From positions 1-41,575 of the forward strand of contig JAKPCH010000012.1 in assembly GCA_029553375.1 (NCBI GenBank): a DNA stretch of 41,575 nucleotides, given 5' to 3'. Source of the DNA: Deltaproteobacteria bacterium (lineage in GTDB: Bacteria > Desulfobacterota > Syntrophia > Syntrophales > UBA8958). The notes beneath the pieces were generated by a model. It saw only the letters and a program-made list of their open reading frames with translations. It did no database searches and had not been told where the DNA came from. Below, piece after piece: positions 15,917 to 23,274 of this stretch. The first letter of the stretch is position 1. The number at the start of each line of letters is the position of its first letter. The position numbers were made by a program, and so were the translations under genes.

Positions 15917-16885
15917 TCATCCCTTTGGGATCTCCGTTTCGCCGCCCTTGATCCCGCCGCCCACGAGGAGGAGATACTCGTAGCGGTATAGATCTTCCGC
16001 GAAAAAGCGTAACAACTCACCCTCGTCGCTGAGGTTGGCGCCGACGGTCCAGAGGGCCTTGAGACGCCCGTCGAGACGCGGGGTGAGGATATCGGCCAGG
16101 GGACCCCGGAAGACGCCGTAGGCGTAAAAACGGGCTATTTTCTCCAGGTGGGAGAACTTCAGGGTGTACTCGTCGTGGCCCTTGAGGCAGATCCTCTCCG
16201 GGAGGCCCGGGGACGGTAGGTTGATTAACCTGCGCAGATCTTCGGGTACCTTGGCCTCGCAGCTGTGCTCGCAGATGAAGACGACGGGGACGGCGGCCGA
16301 ACAGACCTTTTCCACCGCCTGAGCCGCCCCGAGGTTGAAGGCGAAGGTCCCCTCGGAAGGGTAATCGAGACGGTAACGGCGGATGAGGTCCCTTGCCCTC
16401 CGGACGGCCTCCGCCGCGCCGTTGCCATCGCCCGCCATGTCTTCATACGTCAGATCGAGGAGGGTCGGGAAGTCGCCGAGGTTTTCGTTCATGATCACCA
16501 GGTCAGCGCCGGCGAGGATGCCCGGGTCCGTCTCGAGAAAGTCCCCCTCGACGAATCGGACGTCATAGCCCCTCAGGGCCTCCCGCTGGCGATCCAGGAG
16601 GCGGGGGGAGATATCCACCATGGTGACCTTGAGGGAAGGTCGAAGGGCGATGAAGTCCCTCATCAGATACCCGTATCCGCCCCCGATCTCGACGACATGG
16701 GAAAAACGCTCACAGGAGAGGCGGCGGTCGAGGAATGCGTAGAGATGGACCCCGTAGGAATCATCTTTCTTGAGAAGGCGGCGGCAGGGGGAGGCGGGGG
16801 AACTGAGGGCGTTGGACATGGTGAGTTCCCAACCGAGGCTCCTGAGGTCGTACCTGTGGTAATCCGCCGTGTCGTTGATCCTCAT
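15917..16885 (-). CDS. Class I SAM-dependent methyltransferase-like protein
   Basis: A 322-residue protein with a Rossmann motif I near residue 65 (VVEIGGGYGYLMRDF), an acidic end of strand 2 (VTMVDISPRLL) and a motif-IV-like segment VIMNENLGDFPTLL near 130. The last feature recalls MidA/NDUFAF7-type methyltransferases that act on protein arginine, but the rest does not clearly match. The C-terminal half has no motif I know. No ribosome binding site is visible at proper spacing and the predicted transcription start falls on the ATG, so the message may be leaderless. Divergent from the EF-G gene. Confidence 0.75.
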   Translation of the reverse strand: MRINDTADYHRYDLRSLGWELTMSNALSSPASPCRRLLKKDDSYGVHLYAFLDRRLSCERFSHVVEIGGGYGYLMRDFIALRPSLKVTMVDISPRLLDRQREALRGYDVRFVEGDFLETDPGILAGADLVIMNENLGDFPTLLDLTYEDMAGDGNGAAEAVRRARDLIRRYRLDYPSEGTFAFNLGAAQAVEKVCSAAVPVVFICEHSCEAKVPEDLRRLINLPSPGLPERICLKGHDEYTLKFSHLEKIARFYAYGVFRGPLADILTPRLDGRLKALWTVGANLSDEGELLRFFAEDLYRYEYLLLVGGGIKGGETEIPKG

Positions 16886-16891
16886 GGCCCC

Positions 16892-16920
16892 TTAAAACAG
16901 CAAAGGCCCGGCGGTGTCAA
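16892..16920 (-). promoter_or_regulatory. Promoter of the methyltransferase-YkgJ operon
   Basis: Minus strand TTGACA (16915-16920), 17-nt spacer, TTTTAA (16892-16897). The expected start falls at 16885-16886, on or next to the first base of the ATG. Confidence 0.5.
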
Positions 16921-16944
16921 GGGGAAGAGGCACCGACAAAAAAC

Positions 16945-16973
16945 TTGACACGGATATGGAGATTCTGTAAAAG
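16945..16973 (+). promoter_or_regulatory. Promoter of the EF-G gene
   Basis: TTGACA (16945-16950) and TAAAAG (16968-16973) with a 17-nt spacer; expected start near 16980, 46 nt before the ATG. It is back to back with the methyltransferase promoter. Confidence 0.6.
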
Positions 16974-17025
16974 GCGCCCTTTCTTTTTCGAACCCAAGGG
17001 TTTATATGAGAATTGAGGTTTCACC

Positions 17026-19113
17026 ATGAAGAAGGATTCGCGGAAGATACGCAATATCGGCATCAGCGCCCACATCGATTCGGGGAAGACGACCCTGACG
17101 GAGAGGATCCTCTATTATACCAAGAGGATCCACGCCATCCACGAGGTGAAGGGCAAGGACGGCGTGGGCGCCACCATGGACACCATGGAGCTGGAGAAGG
17201 AGAGGGGCATCACCATCGCCTCGGCGGCCACGTACTGCGAATGGAAGGACCACGAGATCAACATCATCGACACCCCGGGGCACGTGGATTTCACCATCGA
17301 GGTGGAGAGGGCCCTGCGGGTCCTTGACGGTGCCATCCTCGTCCTCTGTGCCGTGGGGGGTGTCCAGTCCCAGTCCGTCACCGTCGACGCCCAGATGAAG
17401 AGATACGGTGTCCCCTGCATCGCCTTCATCAACAAATGTGACCGCAGCGGTGCCAACCCCTTCCGCGTCATCGAGCAGATGAGGGGCAAATTGGGGCACG
17501 ACGCCGTGGCCCTCCAGATCCCCATGGGCCTGGAGTCGGATTTTGCGGGGGTTGTGGATCTCGTCACGATGAGGGCCCTTTACTTCGACGGCGACAACGG
17601 CGAGATCGTCCGATCTGAGGCCGTCCCGGCCCATCTCTTGGCCGAGGCCGAGGCCCGGCGGGAGGAACTGATCGACAAGGCGTCCCTCTTCTCCGACGAG
17701 CTCACCGAGGCCGTCCTCGCCGGGTCTGAGATCACGCCGGAGATGATCATGGCGGCCCTTAGGGAAGGTGTCCTGAAGAGAAAGATCACCCCCGTCCTCA
17801 TGGGTTCGGCCTACAAGAACAAAGGCGTCCAGCCCCTCCTGGACGCCGTGACGATGCTCCTGCCCTGTCCCGCCGACGTGGAGAACGTGGCCCTCGATAT
17901 CGATCGGGGCGAGGCGCCCGTGACCCTGCGGAGCGATCCCGAGGCCCCCGTCGTGGCCCTGGCCTTCAAGCTGGAGGACGGCCAGTACGGGCAATTGACC
18001 TATATCCGGGTATACCAGGGGACGATCAGCCGCGGATCCACCATCGTCAACATCAGAAACGGCAAGAAGGTCAAGGTCGGCCGTGTCGTGAGGATGCACG
18101 CCGATCAGATGGAGGATATCGAGAGCATCCCCGCGGGCTATATCGGGGCCCTCTTCGGCGTCGAATGCGCCTCGGGCGACACCTTCTGCTCTGTGGGTCT
18201 CAACCTCGCCATGTCTTCCATGTACGTCCCGGCCCCGGTCATCTCCCTGGCCATCCACCCCAAGGACAACAAGGCCCAGGTCAACATGTCCAAGGCCCTC
18301 GGGAGGTTCACCAAGGAGGACCCTACCTTCCGGGCCCATGTGGATCAGGAGACGGGGGAGACGATCATCGAGGGTATGGGGGAGTTGCACCTCGAGGTGT
18401 ACGTGGAGAGGATGCGCCGGGAATACGGGGCGGAGGTCCAGACGGGCAACCCCCGTGTCGCCTATAGAGAGACGATCACCAGGCGGGCCGACTTCAATTA
18501 CACCCACAAGAAACAAACGGGGGGGGCCGGTCAGTACGGCCGTGTCGCCGGATACATCGAACCCACGGACGAGGCGGATTTCGTCTTCGAGAACCGCATC
18601 ACCGGCGGGGCCATCCCGACCCAGTTCATACCGGCCTGCGAGAAGGGCTTCCGGTCGTGCATGGAGAAGGGACCGAAACTCGAGTTCCCCGTGACGGGTA
18701 TCCGGGTCGTCATCAACGACGGCGCCTTCCATGCCGTGGACTCTTCCGATCTGGCCTTTCAGGCCGCCGCCAGGGGGGCCTTCCGCGAGGCCTATCTGAA
18801 GGCCGCGCCGGTGATCCAGGAGCCCGTCATGAAGGTCGTCGTCGAGACCCCCGTGGAGTTCCAGGGCTCGGTGATGGGTCTTTTGAACCAGAGGCGGGGT
18901 ATCATCCTCGGCGCCCAGGACGAGGGACACACCTCCGTCGTGGAGGCCCAGGTGCCCCTGGCGGAGATGTTCGGGTTCTCCACGGTCCTGAGATCGGCCA
19001 CTCAGGGAAAGGCCCAGTTCACCATGGAGTTCGCCCTTTACCGCCAGGTCCCGGCGGGGATCGCGGAGAAGATCGCCGCGGAGGTCGCCCTCCGGAAGAA
19101 GAACGCGGCTTAG
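17026..19113 (+). CDS. Translation elongation factor G, spdEFG1/mitochondrial EFG1-like
   Basis: A full-length EF-G of 695 residues: GTPase domain with P-loop HIDSGKTT (near 16), switch region [21 protein letters not shown] and NKCD; then domains II to V with GGAGQYGRV and the domain V end. The wording [31 protein letters not shown] and ERGITI-SAATY is that of mitochondrial EFG1 and its bacterial relative spdEFG1, not of the canonical str-operon EF-G. In that family EFG1 drives translocation while a partner EFG2 acts in recycling. It stands alone, not with rpsL, rpsG and tuf. A TGAGGT site precedes the ATG. Confidence 0.93.
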   Translation: MKKDSRKIRNIGISAHIDSGKTTLTERILYYTKRIHAIHEVKGKDGVGATMDTMELEKERGITIASAATYCEWKDHEINIIDTPGHVDFTIEVERALRVLDGAILVLCAVGGVQSQSVTVDAQMKRYGVPCIAFINKCDRSGANPFRVIEQMRGKLGHDAVALQIPMGLESDFAGVVDLVTMRALYFDGDNGEIVRSEAVPAHLLAEAEARREELIDKASLFSDELTEAVLAGSEITPEMIMAALREGVLKRKITPVLMGSAYKNKGVQPLLDAVTMLLPCPADVENVALDIDRGEAPVTLRSDPEAPVVALAFKLEDGQYGQLTYIRVYQGTISRGSTIVNIRNGKKVKVGRVVRMHADQMEDIESIPAGYIGALFGVECASGDTFCSVGLNLAMSSMYVPAPVISLAIHPKDNKAQVNMSKALGRFTKEDPTFRAHVDQETGETIIEGMGELHLEVYVERMRREYGAEVQTGNPRVAYRETITRRADFNYTHKKQTGGAGQYGRVAGYIEPTDEADFVFENRITGGAIPTQFIPACEKGFRSCMEKGPKLEFPVTGIRVVINDGAFHAVDSSDLAFQAAARGAFREAYLKAAPVIQEPVMKVVVETPVEFQGSVMGLLNQRRGIILGAQDEGHTSVVEAQVPLAEMFGFSTVLRSATQGKAQFTMEFALYRQVPAGIAEKIAAEVALRKKNAA

Positions 19114-19167
19114 GTCGTCGGACCCGTGGCGGCGCAGGTATATTTCATCGCAGAGAGGAAGAGACCA

Positions 19168-19869
19168 ATGATCAGAGAGGACATCATCGCCCGCCATCCC
19201 CTGCGTCACCTGGGTCTTCAGGGTGACGAACTCCTGGGAGAGGGGGCCTTCGGCGCCGTCATGGCCCGGGCCGGCGTGGGAAAGACGGCATTGTTGGTGC
19301 AACTGGCCCTCAACGCCATGGTGAGGGGCAAGAGGGTCCTCCATGTCAGCATGAACGATCCCGTGGCGAAGGTGGCCCTCTGGTACGAGGAGATCTTCTC
19401 CCTCCTCGCCGCCCCGTACCCGTCCGAAAGGAAGGCCCTGTGGGAGGAGATCCTGCCGTTGCGCTTCATCATGACCTTCAAGGTGGAAGGTTTCAGTGCC
19501 GCCACCTTCGAGGAACGTCTCAATGACCTCATCATCCCGGGGATTTTCAAGCCCGACCTCGTCCTCATCGACGGCATGTCATTCGAGACAGCCCCCAGAG
19601 ACGATCTTTCGGCCGTCAAGGAGATGGCCAGGGCACAGAAGGTCCGGGCGTGGTTCACCGTCCCCATCCATCGCCATCAGGAGACGGGCCGGGCGGGGAT
19701 ACCCCTGCCTCTTTTGCCCGTGAAGGATCTCTTCGACCTGGTCCTGCTCATGGCCACCGAGGCGGGGGCCATCAGGATCAGGGTCCTGAAGGGGCCTGAG
19801 GGGATGGGGGAGACCCCCACCCTCTTCCTCGACCCCTCTTCCCTCCTCGTCATGGACGAGGCGTCCTGA
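19168..19869 (+). CDS. P-loop ATPase of unknown role, RecA-like fold
   Basis: The ATG at 19168 has a purine-rich AGAGGAAGAG site; a GTG at 19126 is the longer alternative. The 233-residue protein has a Walker A GVGKT near 35-39 (GAVMARAGVGKTALLVQLAL), a Walker B-like LVLIDG near 131, and alternating hydrophobic strands of a RecA/KaiC-like core. No DNA-binding or membrane part is visible. It follows the EF-G gene by 54 nt on the same strand, so it is probably in the same transcript. I do not recognise a characterised family member. Confidence 0.8.
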   Translation: MIREDIIARHPLRHLGLQGDELLGEGAFGAVMARAGVGKTALLVQLALNAMVRGKRVLHVSMNDPVAKVALWYEEIFSLLAAPYPSERKALWEEILPLRFIMTFKVEGFSAATFEERLNDLIIPGIFKPDLVLIDGMSFETAPRDDLSAVKEMARAQKVRAWFTVPIHRHQETGRAGIPLPLLPVKDLFDLVLLMATEAGAIRIRVLKGPEGMGETPTLFLDPSSLLVMDEAS

Positions 19870-19872
19870 GGA

Positions 19873-20772
19873 TCAACCACCCCTTTTCACGTACCGGGAC
19901 ACCTCGGAGGCCTGCAGGATCCCCTGGTAGGCCAACAGGGCCAGCCCGGCGACGATGAGGGCCATGCCGGCAAGTTCGGCGCCGGTCGGTCGTTCCCCCA
20001 GTTGGACGGCCCCGGCGACGGTGCCGATGACGGGTGTCGCCAGGGTCCCGAGACTGGCGGAACCCGCGGGTAGTTCCTGGAGGATGTAGAACCACAGCAG
20101 GAGGGCCACGGCCTGGCTGATTACGGCGCTGTAGAAGAGGGCGACGGCGAAATAGGGCGTCCAGTTGACGGGCGTGGAGTCGAATAAAAGGGCGGCCGCG
20201 GTCAGAGGAACGGCCCCCAGGAACATCTGCCAGGCCGTGAGGGAGACGAGATCGAAAATCACTCTCTTCCTGATGATCTTCGTGATGATGGCGCTCACGG
20301 CCCAGGCCACCCCCCCCATAATCGCCAGGAAGCCCCCCATGGTCGATCCCGCCAATTCCCAGGGGCGGATGACGAGGATCAGGCCCCCGCAGGCCAGGAA
20401 AACGGCCGGCCACTGAAGGCCGTATATACGCTCCTTGAGAACGGGCCAGGCCAGGATCAGGACCCAGAAGGGCATGACATAGACGAGGACGGCCGTCTTA
20501 CCCACCCCCCCGAGGTAGAGGGACCAGGTCACGAGACCGATGCAGGCCGTCGTGCCCGTTAGACCCAGAAGGAGGGTCGGCAGGAAGGCTTCTGGCCGCA
20601 GGCTTCGACGACGGGCGATGATGAAGATGAACAGAGAGATGGACCCGATCATGGTCCTGAGGGCGGCGAGGGTCAGGGGAGGGCAGAAACGCAGGCATTC
20701 CTTCATGACCAGCCAGTTGTAGCCCCAGATGACGGAGAGGGCGATCAAGGCCCAGGTGGCCGGCGATAGAAT
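19873..20772 (-). CDS. EamA/DMT-family transporter, probable ATT start
   Basis: A ten-helix drug/metabolite transporter with two EamA repeats (about 1-150 and 155-290). Helix 1 is WALIALSVIWGYNWLVMK and repeat 2 ends LAGMALIVAGLALLAYQG. No ATG, GTG or TTG sits near the ribosome binding site: GGGAGGA is 7 nt before an ATT at 20772, and that start gives 299 residues with a complete first helix. The only conventional alternative, TTG at 20748, has no ribosome binding site and would trim the helix. Family members export amino acids or other small metabolites; substrate unknown. The gene is preceded by a structured leader with an intrinsic terminator, implying attenuation control. Convergent with the P-loop ATPase gene. 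Confidence 0.88.
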   Translation of the reverse strand: MLSPATWALIALSVIWGYNWLVMKECLRFCPPLTLAALRTMIGSISLFIFIIARRRSLRPEAFLPTLLLGLTGTTACIGLVTWSLYLGGVGKTAVLVYVMPFWVLILAWPVLKERIYGLQWPAVFLACGGLILVIRPWELAGSTMGGFLAIMGGVAWAVSAIITKIIRKRVIFDLVSLTAWQMFLGAVPLTAAALLFDSTPVNWTPYFAVALFYSAVISQAVALLLWFYILQELPAGSASLGTLATPVIGTVAGAVQLGERPTGAELAGMALIVAGLALLAYQGILQASEVSRYVKRGG

Positions 20773-20793
20773 GACTCTTCCTCCCTGGCGCGG

Positions 20794-20828
20794 AAAAAAA
20801 TGCCCTCAGGGACCAAAGCCCCTGAGGG
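20794..20828 (-). terminator. Intrinsic terminator in the leader of the EamA transporter gene
   Basis: Minus strand: perfect 9-bp stem CCCTCAGGG/CCCTGAGGG (20820-20828 with 20803-20811), 8-nt loop, then CA and seven T (20800-20794). It ends about 9 nt before the ribosome binding site of the transporter gene. Confidence 0.85.
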
Positions 20829-20983
20829 ATAACGGGCACCGCCTGTGCCGTTTTGCCTTTGGCTGGAGTCTCGTTTCCAAAGAGTTGGTCTCTTTTGGGT
20901 GGCTCTCACCACGAAGACCCTGTCGTTTCAAAAGTGTTCGATTCCAGCAACATGACGCATAACGAACACCGCAGGAACCCGTC
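20794..20983 (-). ncRNA. Structured leader RNA with terminator upstream of the EamA transporter
   Basis: From a near-consensus promoter the transcript should start near 20983 and reach a terminator at 20794-20828, about 190 nt. On the minus strand I see hairpins GTGTTCG/CGAACAC, GGTCT/AGACC enclosing GTGG/CCAC, CTTTGG/CCAAAG, AACGG-CAC/GTG-C-CCGTT, then the terminator. The first bases GACGGG could instead pair with CCCGTT, and CCTG with CAGG, closing a multi-branched junction that competes with the fourth hairpin; this is the layout of a metabolite-sensing leader. I could not match it to TPP, FMN, cobalamin, SAM, SAH, lysine, glycine, c-di-GMP, guanidine or T-box consensus. It could also be a free small RNA. 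Confidence 0.6.
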
Positions 20984-20989
20984 AGGCTT

Positions 20990-21017
20990 AGTATAACCAT
21001 CCGGGGTGGAAAGTCAA
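20990..21017 (-). promoter_or_regulatory. Strong sigma-70-type promoter of the EamA leader RNA
   Basis: Minus strand TTGACT (21012-21017), 16-nt spacer, TATACT (20990-20995). Five of six bases match in each box, the best promoter match in the window. Confidence 0.75.
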
Positions 21018-21085
21018 GGACCTTTGTGGGCCGCCAAAGGTGGTGGCTGGGAGAGACAATCCCCGGAAGATCTTAAGAGAATACC

Positions 21086-21114
21086 TTGACAACAAGGGAC
21101 GAATCTTTTAGCCT
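21086..21114 (+). promoter_or_regulatory. Candidate promoter of the PTS operon
   Basis: A perfect TTGACA at 21086-21091 and, 17 nt on, a weak TAGCCT at 21109-21114. The expected start near 21121 gives a leader of about 80 nt that holds a GGACCG/CGGTCC hairpin (21139-21165). Confidence 0.4.
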
Positions 21115-21152
21115 ACGCCGTCCTGAAGAGGGCCCATGGGACCGCCCGGGAA

Positions 21153-21167
21153 GGCCTGACGGTCCTC
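21153..21167 (+). repeat. 15-bp direct repeat, copy 1 (PTS operon)
   Basis: GGCCTGACGGTCCTC lies 31 nt before the PTS IIA start and recurs exactly at 21619-21633, 7 nt before the IIB start. In this copy CGGTCC can pair with GGACCG at 21139-21144. Confidence 0.6.
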
Positions 21168-21187
21168 GGAAAGAGGCGGAGGGGGAG

Positions 21188-21202
21188 ATGAAGCTCATAT
21201 GA
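21188..21202 (+). CDS. Four-codon minicistron overlapping the PTS IIA start
   Basis: The strongest ribosome binding site in front of the PTS IIA gene (GGAGGGGGAG) is aligned to an ATG at 21188, not to the IIA ATG at 21199. That ATG opens the frame ATG AAG CTC ATA TGA, whose stop overlaps the IIA start as ATGA. It could couple IIA translation to initiation at 21188. It may be chance. Confidence 0.35.
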   Translation: MKLI

Positions 21203-21606
21203 TCGGCGTTATCATCACGACCCACGGTAATCTCGGGGCGGAACTGATCCGGGTCGCGGAATTCATCAAGGGACCCATGAAGGGTGTCCTGCACATCTCC
21301 GTGGACCAGACGACGGGCGTGGAGGAGGTCCGCAAGGAGATCAGTTGGGCCATCAAGAAACTCGACCAAGGCCAGGGGGTCATCATCCTCACGGACCTGT
21401 TCGGCGGTACGCCTTCCAATATCTCCCTCTCTTTCCTCAAGGAGGGCAAGGTCGAGGTGGTCACGGGGGTCAATCTCCCCATGCTGCTGAAGCTGACGGA
21501 GCTTAGGGAGACGACGCCTCTGAAGGAGTTCGCCCGTCACCTCAAGGAATACGGGATCAAGAACATCTATCTGGCGAGCGAGATCCTCAACAAGAAGATC
21601 ACCTGA
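21199..21606 (+). CDS. PTS mannose/fructose-family IIA protein
   Basis: A 135-residue protein starting MIGVIITTHGNLGAEL, with the phosphorylated histidine of EIIA-Man in THGNLG (H9), and the conserved TDLFGGTPSN near 70. It takes phosphate from HPr and passes it to IIB. It lacks the C-terminal extension of IIAB fusions; IIB is encoded by the next gene (34-nt gap). HPr and enzyme I genes are not in this window. Confidence 0.95.
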   Translation: MIGVIITTHGNLGAELIRVAEFIKGPMKGVLHISVDQTTGVEEVRKEISWAIKKLDQGQGVIILTDLFGGTPSNISLSFLKEGKVEVVTGVNLPMLLKLTELRETTPLKEFARHLKEYGIKNIYLASEILNKKIT

Positions 21607-21618
21607 AAACCCAAAAGG

Positions 21619-21633
21619 GGCCTGACGGTCCTC
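21619..21633 (+). repeat. 15-bp direct repeat, copy 2 (PTS operon)
   Basis: Second exact copy of GGCCTGACGGTCCTC, between the IIA and IIB genes. Here CCTGA pairs with TCAGG (21621-21636) and would place a small hairpin directly over the IIB translation start region. Confidence 0.6.
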
Positions 21634-21640
21634 AGGTGCC

Positions 21641-22117
21641 ATGGATATAGCCCTTGTGCGTGTCGATAACAGACTTGTTCATGGCCAGATCATCGAGGCC
21701 TGGATCCCATACACCCAGGCGGAGGCCATCGTGGTGGTGGACAACGAGACGGCAGGGGACTTCTTCCGGGAGACGGTGATCAAGATGGCCGTACCGAGGG
21801 GCGTGGAGGCCATGATCAGGGGGGTGGAGGAGTTCGCCGCCCTGGCCCGGGAAGAAAGAGGTAAGGAAGGGCCGAGGACCATCGTCCTCTTTGCCCGTGT
21901 CGCCGATGTACTGAAGGCTTACCGTTGCGGATTTTCCTTCCCCTGTCTGAATATCGGCAACGTCTACAGCGAGAATTGCGCCCGTCAGCTCTCATCCTGC
22001 GTCCTCCTGGGCGAGGAGGACCTCCGGGCCCTCGATGCCCTCCTCAAGGAGGGGGTGGAGATCGAGCTGCGCCGGGTGCCCAAGGAGAAACCCATCAAGA
22101 TTACGAGTGTATTTTAG
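21641..22117 (+). CDS. PTS mannose-family IIB protein
   Basis: A 158-residue protein of the EIIB-Man/sorbose type. The sequence ALVRVDNRLVHGQIIEAW contains the phosphorylated histidine of the RLVHGQ motif near residue 14, and CLNIGNVY near 105 is also typical. It relays phosphate from IIA to incoming sugar. It stands between IIA and IIC genes in one operon. Confidence 0.94.
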   Translation: MDIALVRVDNRLVHGQIIEAWIPYTQAEAIVVVDNETAGDFFRETVIKMAVPRGVEAMIRGVEEFAALAREERGKEGPRTIVLFARVADVLKAYRCGFSFPCLNIGNVYSENCARQLSSCVLLGEEDLRALDALLKEGVEIELRRVPKEKPIKITSVF

Positions 22118-22131
22118 GATAAGGCGTAGGT

Positions 22132-22824
22132 ATGGTCCTCGATTCCGCCCTCATCGCCCTGGTGGGCGGTATCCTCTGTCTGGATCGGGTGATCCTGCAG
22201 ACCATGATCTCCCGTCCCGTCGTCGCGGCGCCCTTGGTGGGTCTGATCCTCGGGGATCTCAAGACGGGTCTCTTTGTCGGGGCCATCTATGAGTTGCTCT
22301 GGCTCGATAAGTTCCCCATGGGTAACTATGTGCCGCCAAACGACTCCCTCGCGGCGGTGGTCAATACGGCCGCGATCCCCCTCGCCGCCGGGACGTCGCC
22401 GGCCCCCGCGACGTCCCTGATCGCCCTTTCCTTTCTCCTTTTCCTACCTCTGGGCTATGTTACGAGATGGATGGAGACGACGATCGTGAGATCTAACGAC
22501 CGTCTCTGTGAGGCGGCCCTTTCGAAGGCCGAGGCCGGCGACGCCTCCGGGGTCGAGAAGATTCACCTCCGGGCCCTCTTCAAGTATACCGCCGCTTATC
22601 CTCTCTTCATCTTCGGGGCGGTCACGGCGGGAGTCCCCATCCTGGCCGGGCTTTACGCCGCCCTTGACCCTCCGTGGATCCGCTGCCTGGACAAGGTCTA
22701 TTTCGCCCTCCCCCTGGTTGCCTGTTCCGTCCTCCTCTACACCCTGCGGGTCCCGAAGGCCCTGTTCTTGTTTTCCCTCGTGTTTTTCGCCGCCCTCTTC
22801 ATCATCGGGGTCTTGCATGGCTGA
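22132..22824 (+). CDS. PTS mannose-family IIC membrane protein
   Basis: A 230-residue protein with about six to seven hydrophobic segments and the conserved IIC-Man stretches LDRVILQTMISRPVVAAPLVGLILGD and AIYELLWLDKFPMGNYVPPNDS. IIC forms part of the sugar channel. The obligate partner IID of this family is not encoded next to it: the following gene is rimI. The system is therefore incomplete here, as in several deltaproteobacteria where the PTS may be regulatory, or IID is elsewhere. Confidence 0.92.
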   Translation: MVLDSALIALVGGILCLDRVILQTMISRPVVAAPLVGLILGDLKTGLFVGAIYELLWLDKFPMGNYVPPNDSLAAVVNTAAIPLAAGTSPAPATSLIALSFLLFLPLGYVTRWMETTIVRSNDRLCEAALSKAEAGDASGVEKIHLRALFKYTAAYPLFIFGAVTAGVPILAGLYAALDPPWIRCLDKVYFALPLVACSVLLYTLRVPKALFLFSLVFFAALFIIGVLHG

Positions 22825-23263
22825 AATCACCCCCATGACGGAGAGGGATATAGAGGAGGTGCGGCGGATCGAGGTCCTCTGTTTCGGCCGCTTGACGACG
22901 CGGGAGGCCTGGGAGAGGGAATTGGCCAACCCCGTCTCCCTCAGTCTCGTGGCGAGGGAAGGGGAGGGGGGGATCGCGGGCTACGGGACCGTTTGGCTCG
23001 TCGCCGACGAGGCCCAGCTCATCGACCTCGCCGTCGACCCCCTCTGGAGGCGCCAGGGTATCGGTCTGAGGCTCCTGCGATCCCTGATCCATCAATCCGC
23101 CGCGGCGGGGGTGGCGAGGATGCACCTCGAGGTCGGGGCCGTAAACGAACCGGCCCTTCGCCTCTACGAGAGCTGCGGTTTCATCGAGACGGGCCGGAGA
23201 AAGGCCTACTACGCCAGGGAAGACGGCGACGCCCTGCTGATGACCCTGTTGATAGAAGCATAA
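22817..23263 (+). CDS. rimI: Ribosomal-protein S18 alanine N-acetyltransferase-like GNAT
   Basis: The ATG at 22817 overlaps the IIC stop by 8 nt and gives 148 residues, the normal RimI length; a longer frame from 22508 lies inside IIC and is rejected. GNAT motifs are LIDLAVDPLWRRQGIGLRLL (acetyl-CoA site) and LEVGAVNEPALRLYESCGF with the final tyrosine region KAYYARED. RimI acetylates the N-terminus of ribosomal protein S18; assignment within GNAT proteins is by similarity of motifs, so another N-acetyltransferase is possible. Confidence 0.85.
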   Translation: MAEITPMTERDIEEVRRIEVLCFGRLTTREAWERELANPVSLSLVAREGEGGIAGYGTVWLVADEAQLIDLAVDPLWRRQGIGLRLLRSLIHQSAAAGVARMHLEVGAVNEPALRLYESCGFIETGRRKAYYAREDGDALLMTLLIEA

Positions 23264-23274
23264 ACCAACGCTTT

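Noticed and set aside
17002-19344. Minus-strand open frame of 780 codons opposite the EF-G gene
   Set aside because: Low-complexity composition and no domain; a shadow of EF-G.
20870-20930. FMN riboswitch core (GGTGAGAGCC resemblance)
   Set aside because: Only one short element matches; the other conserved FMN segments are absent, and the gene is not a flavin gene.
20794-20983. 6S RNA as identity of the leader RNA
   Set aside because: The length fits, but the sequence folds into several separate hairpins instead of one long rod with a central bubble, and it leads directly into a gene.
20806-21000. 64-codon minus-strand frame inside the leader RNA
   Set aside because: Its ATG lies in the promoter region upstream of the predicted transcription start, and it has no ribosome binding site or motif.
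21073-21642. Minus-strand frame opposite the PTS IIA gene
   Set aside because: The plus strand encodes an unmistakable EIIA-Man protein with its phosphohistidine.
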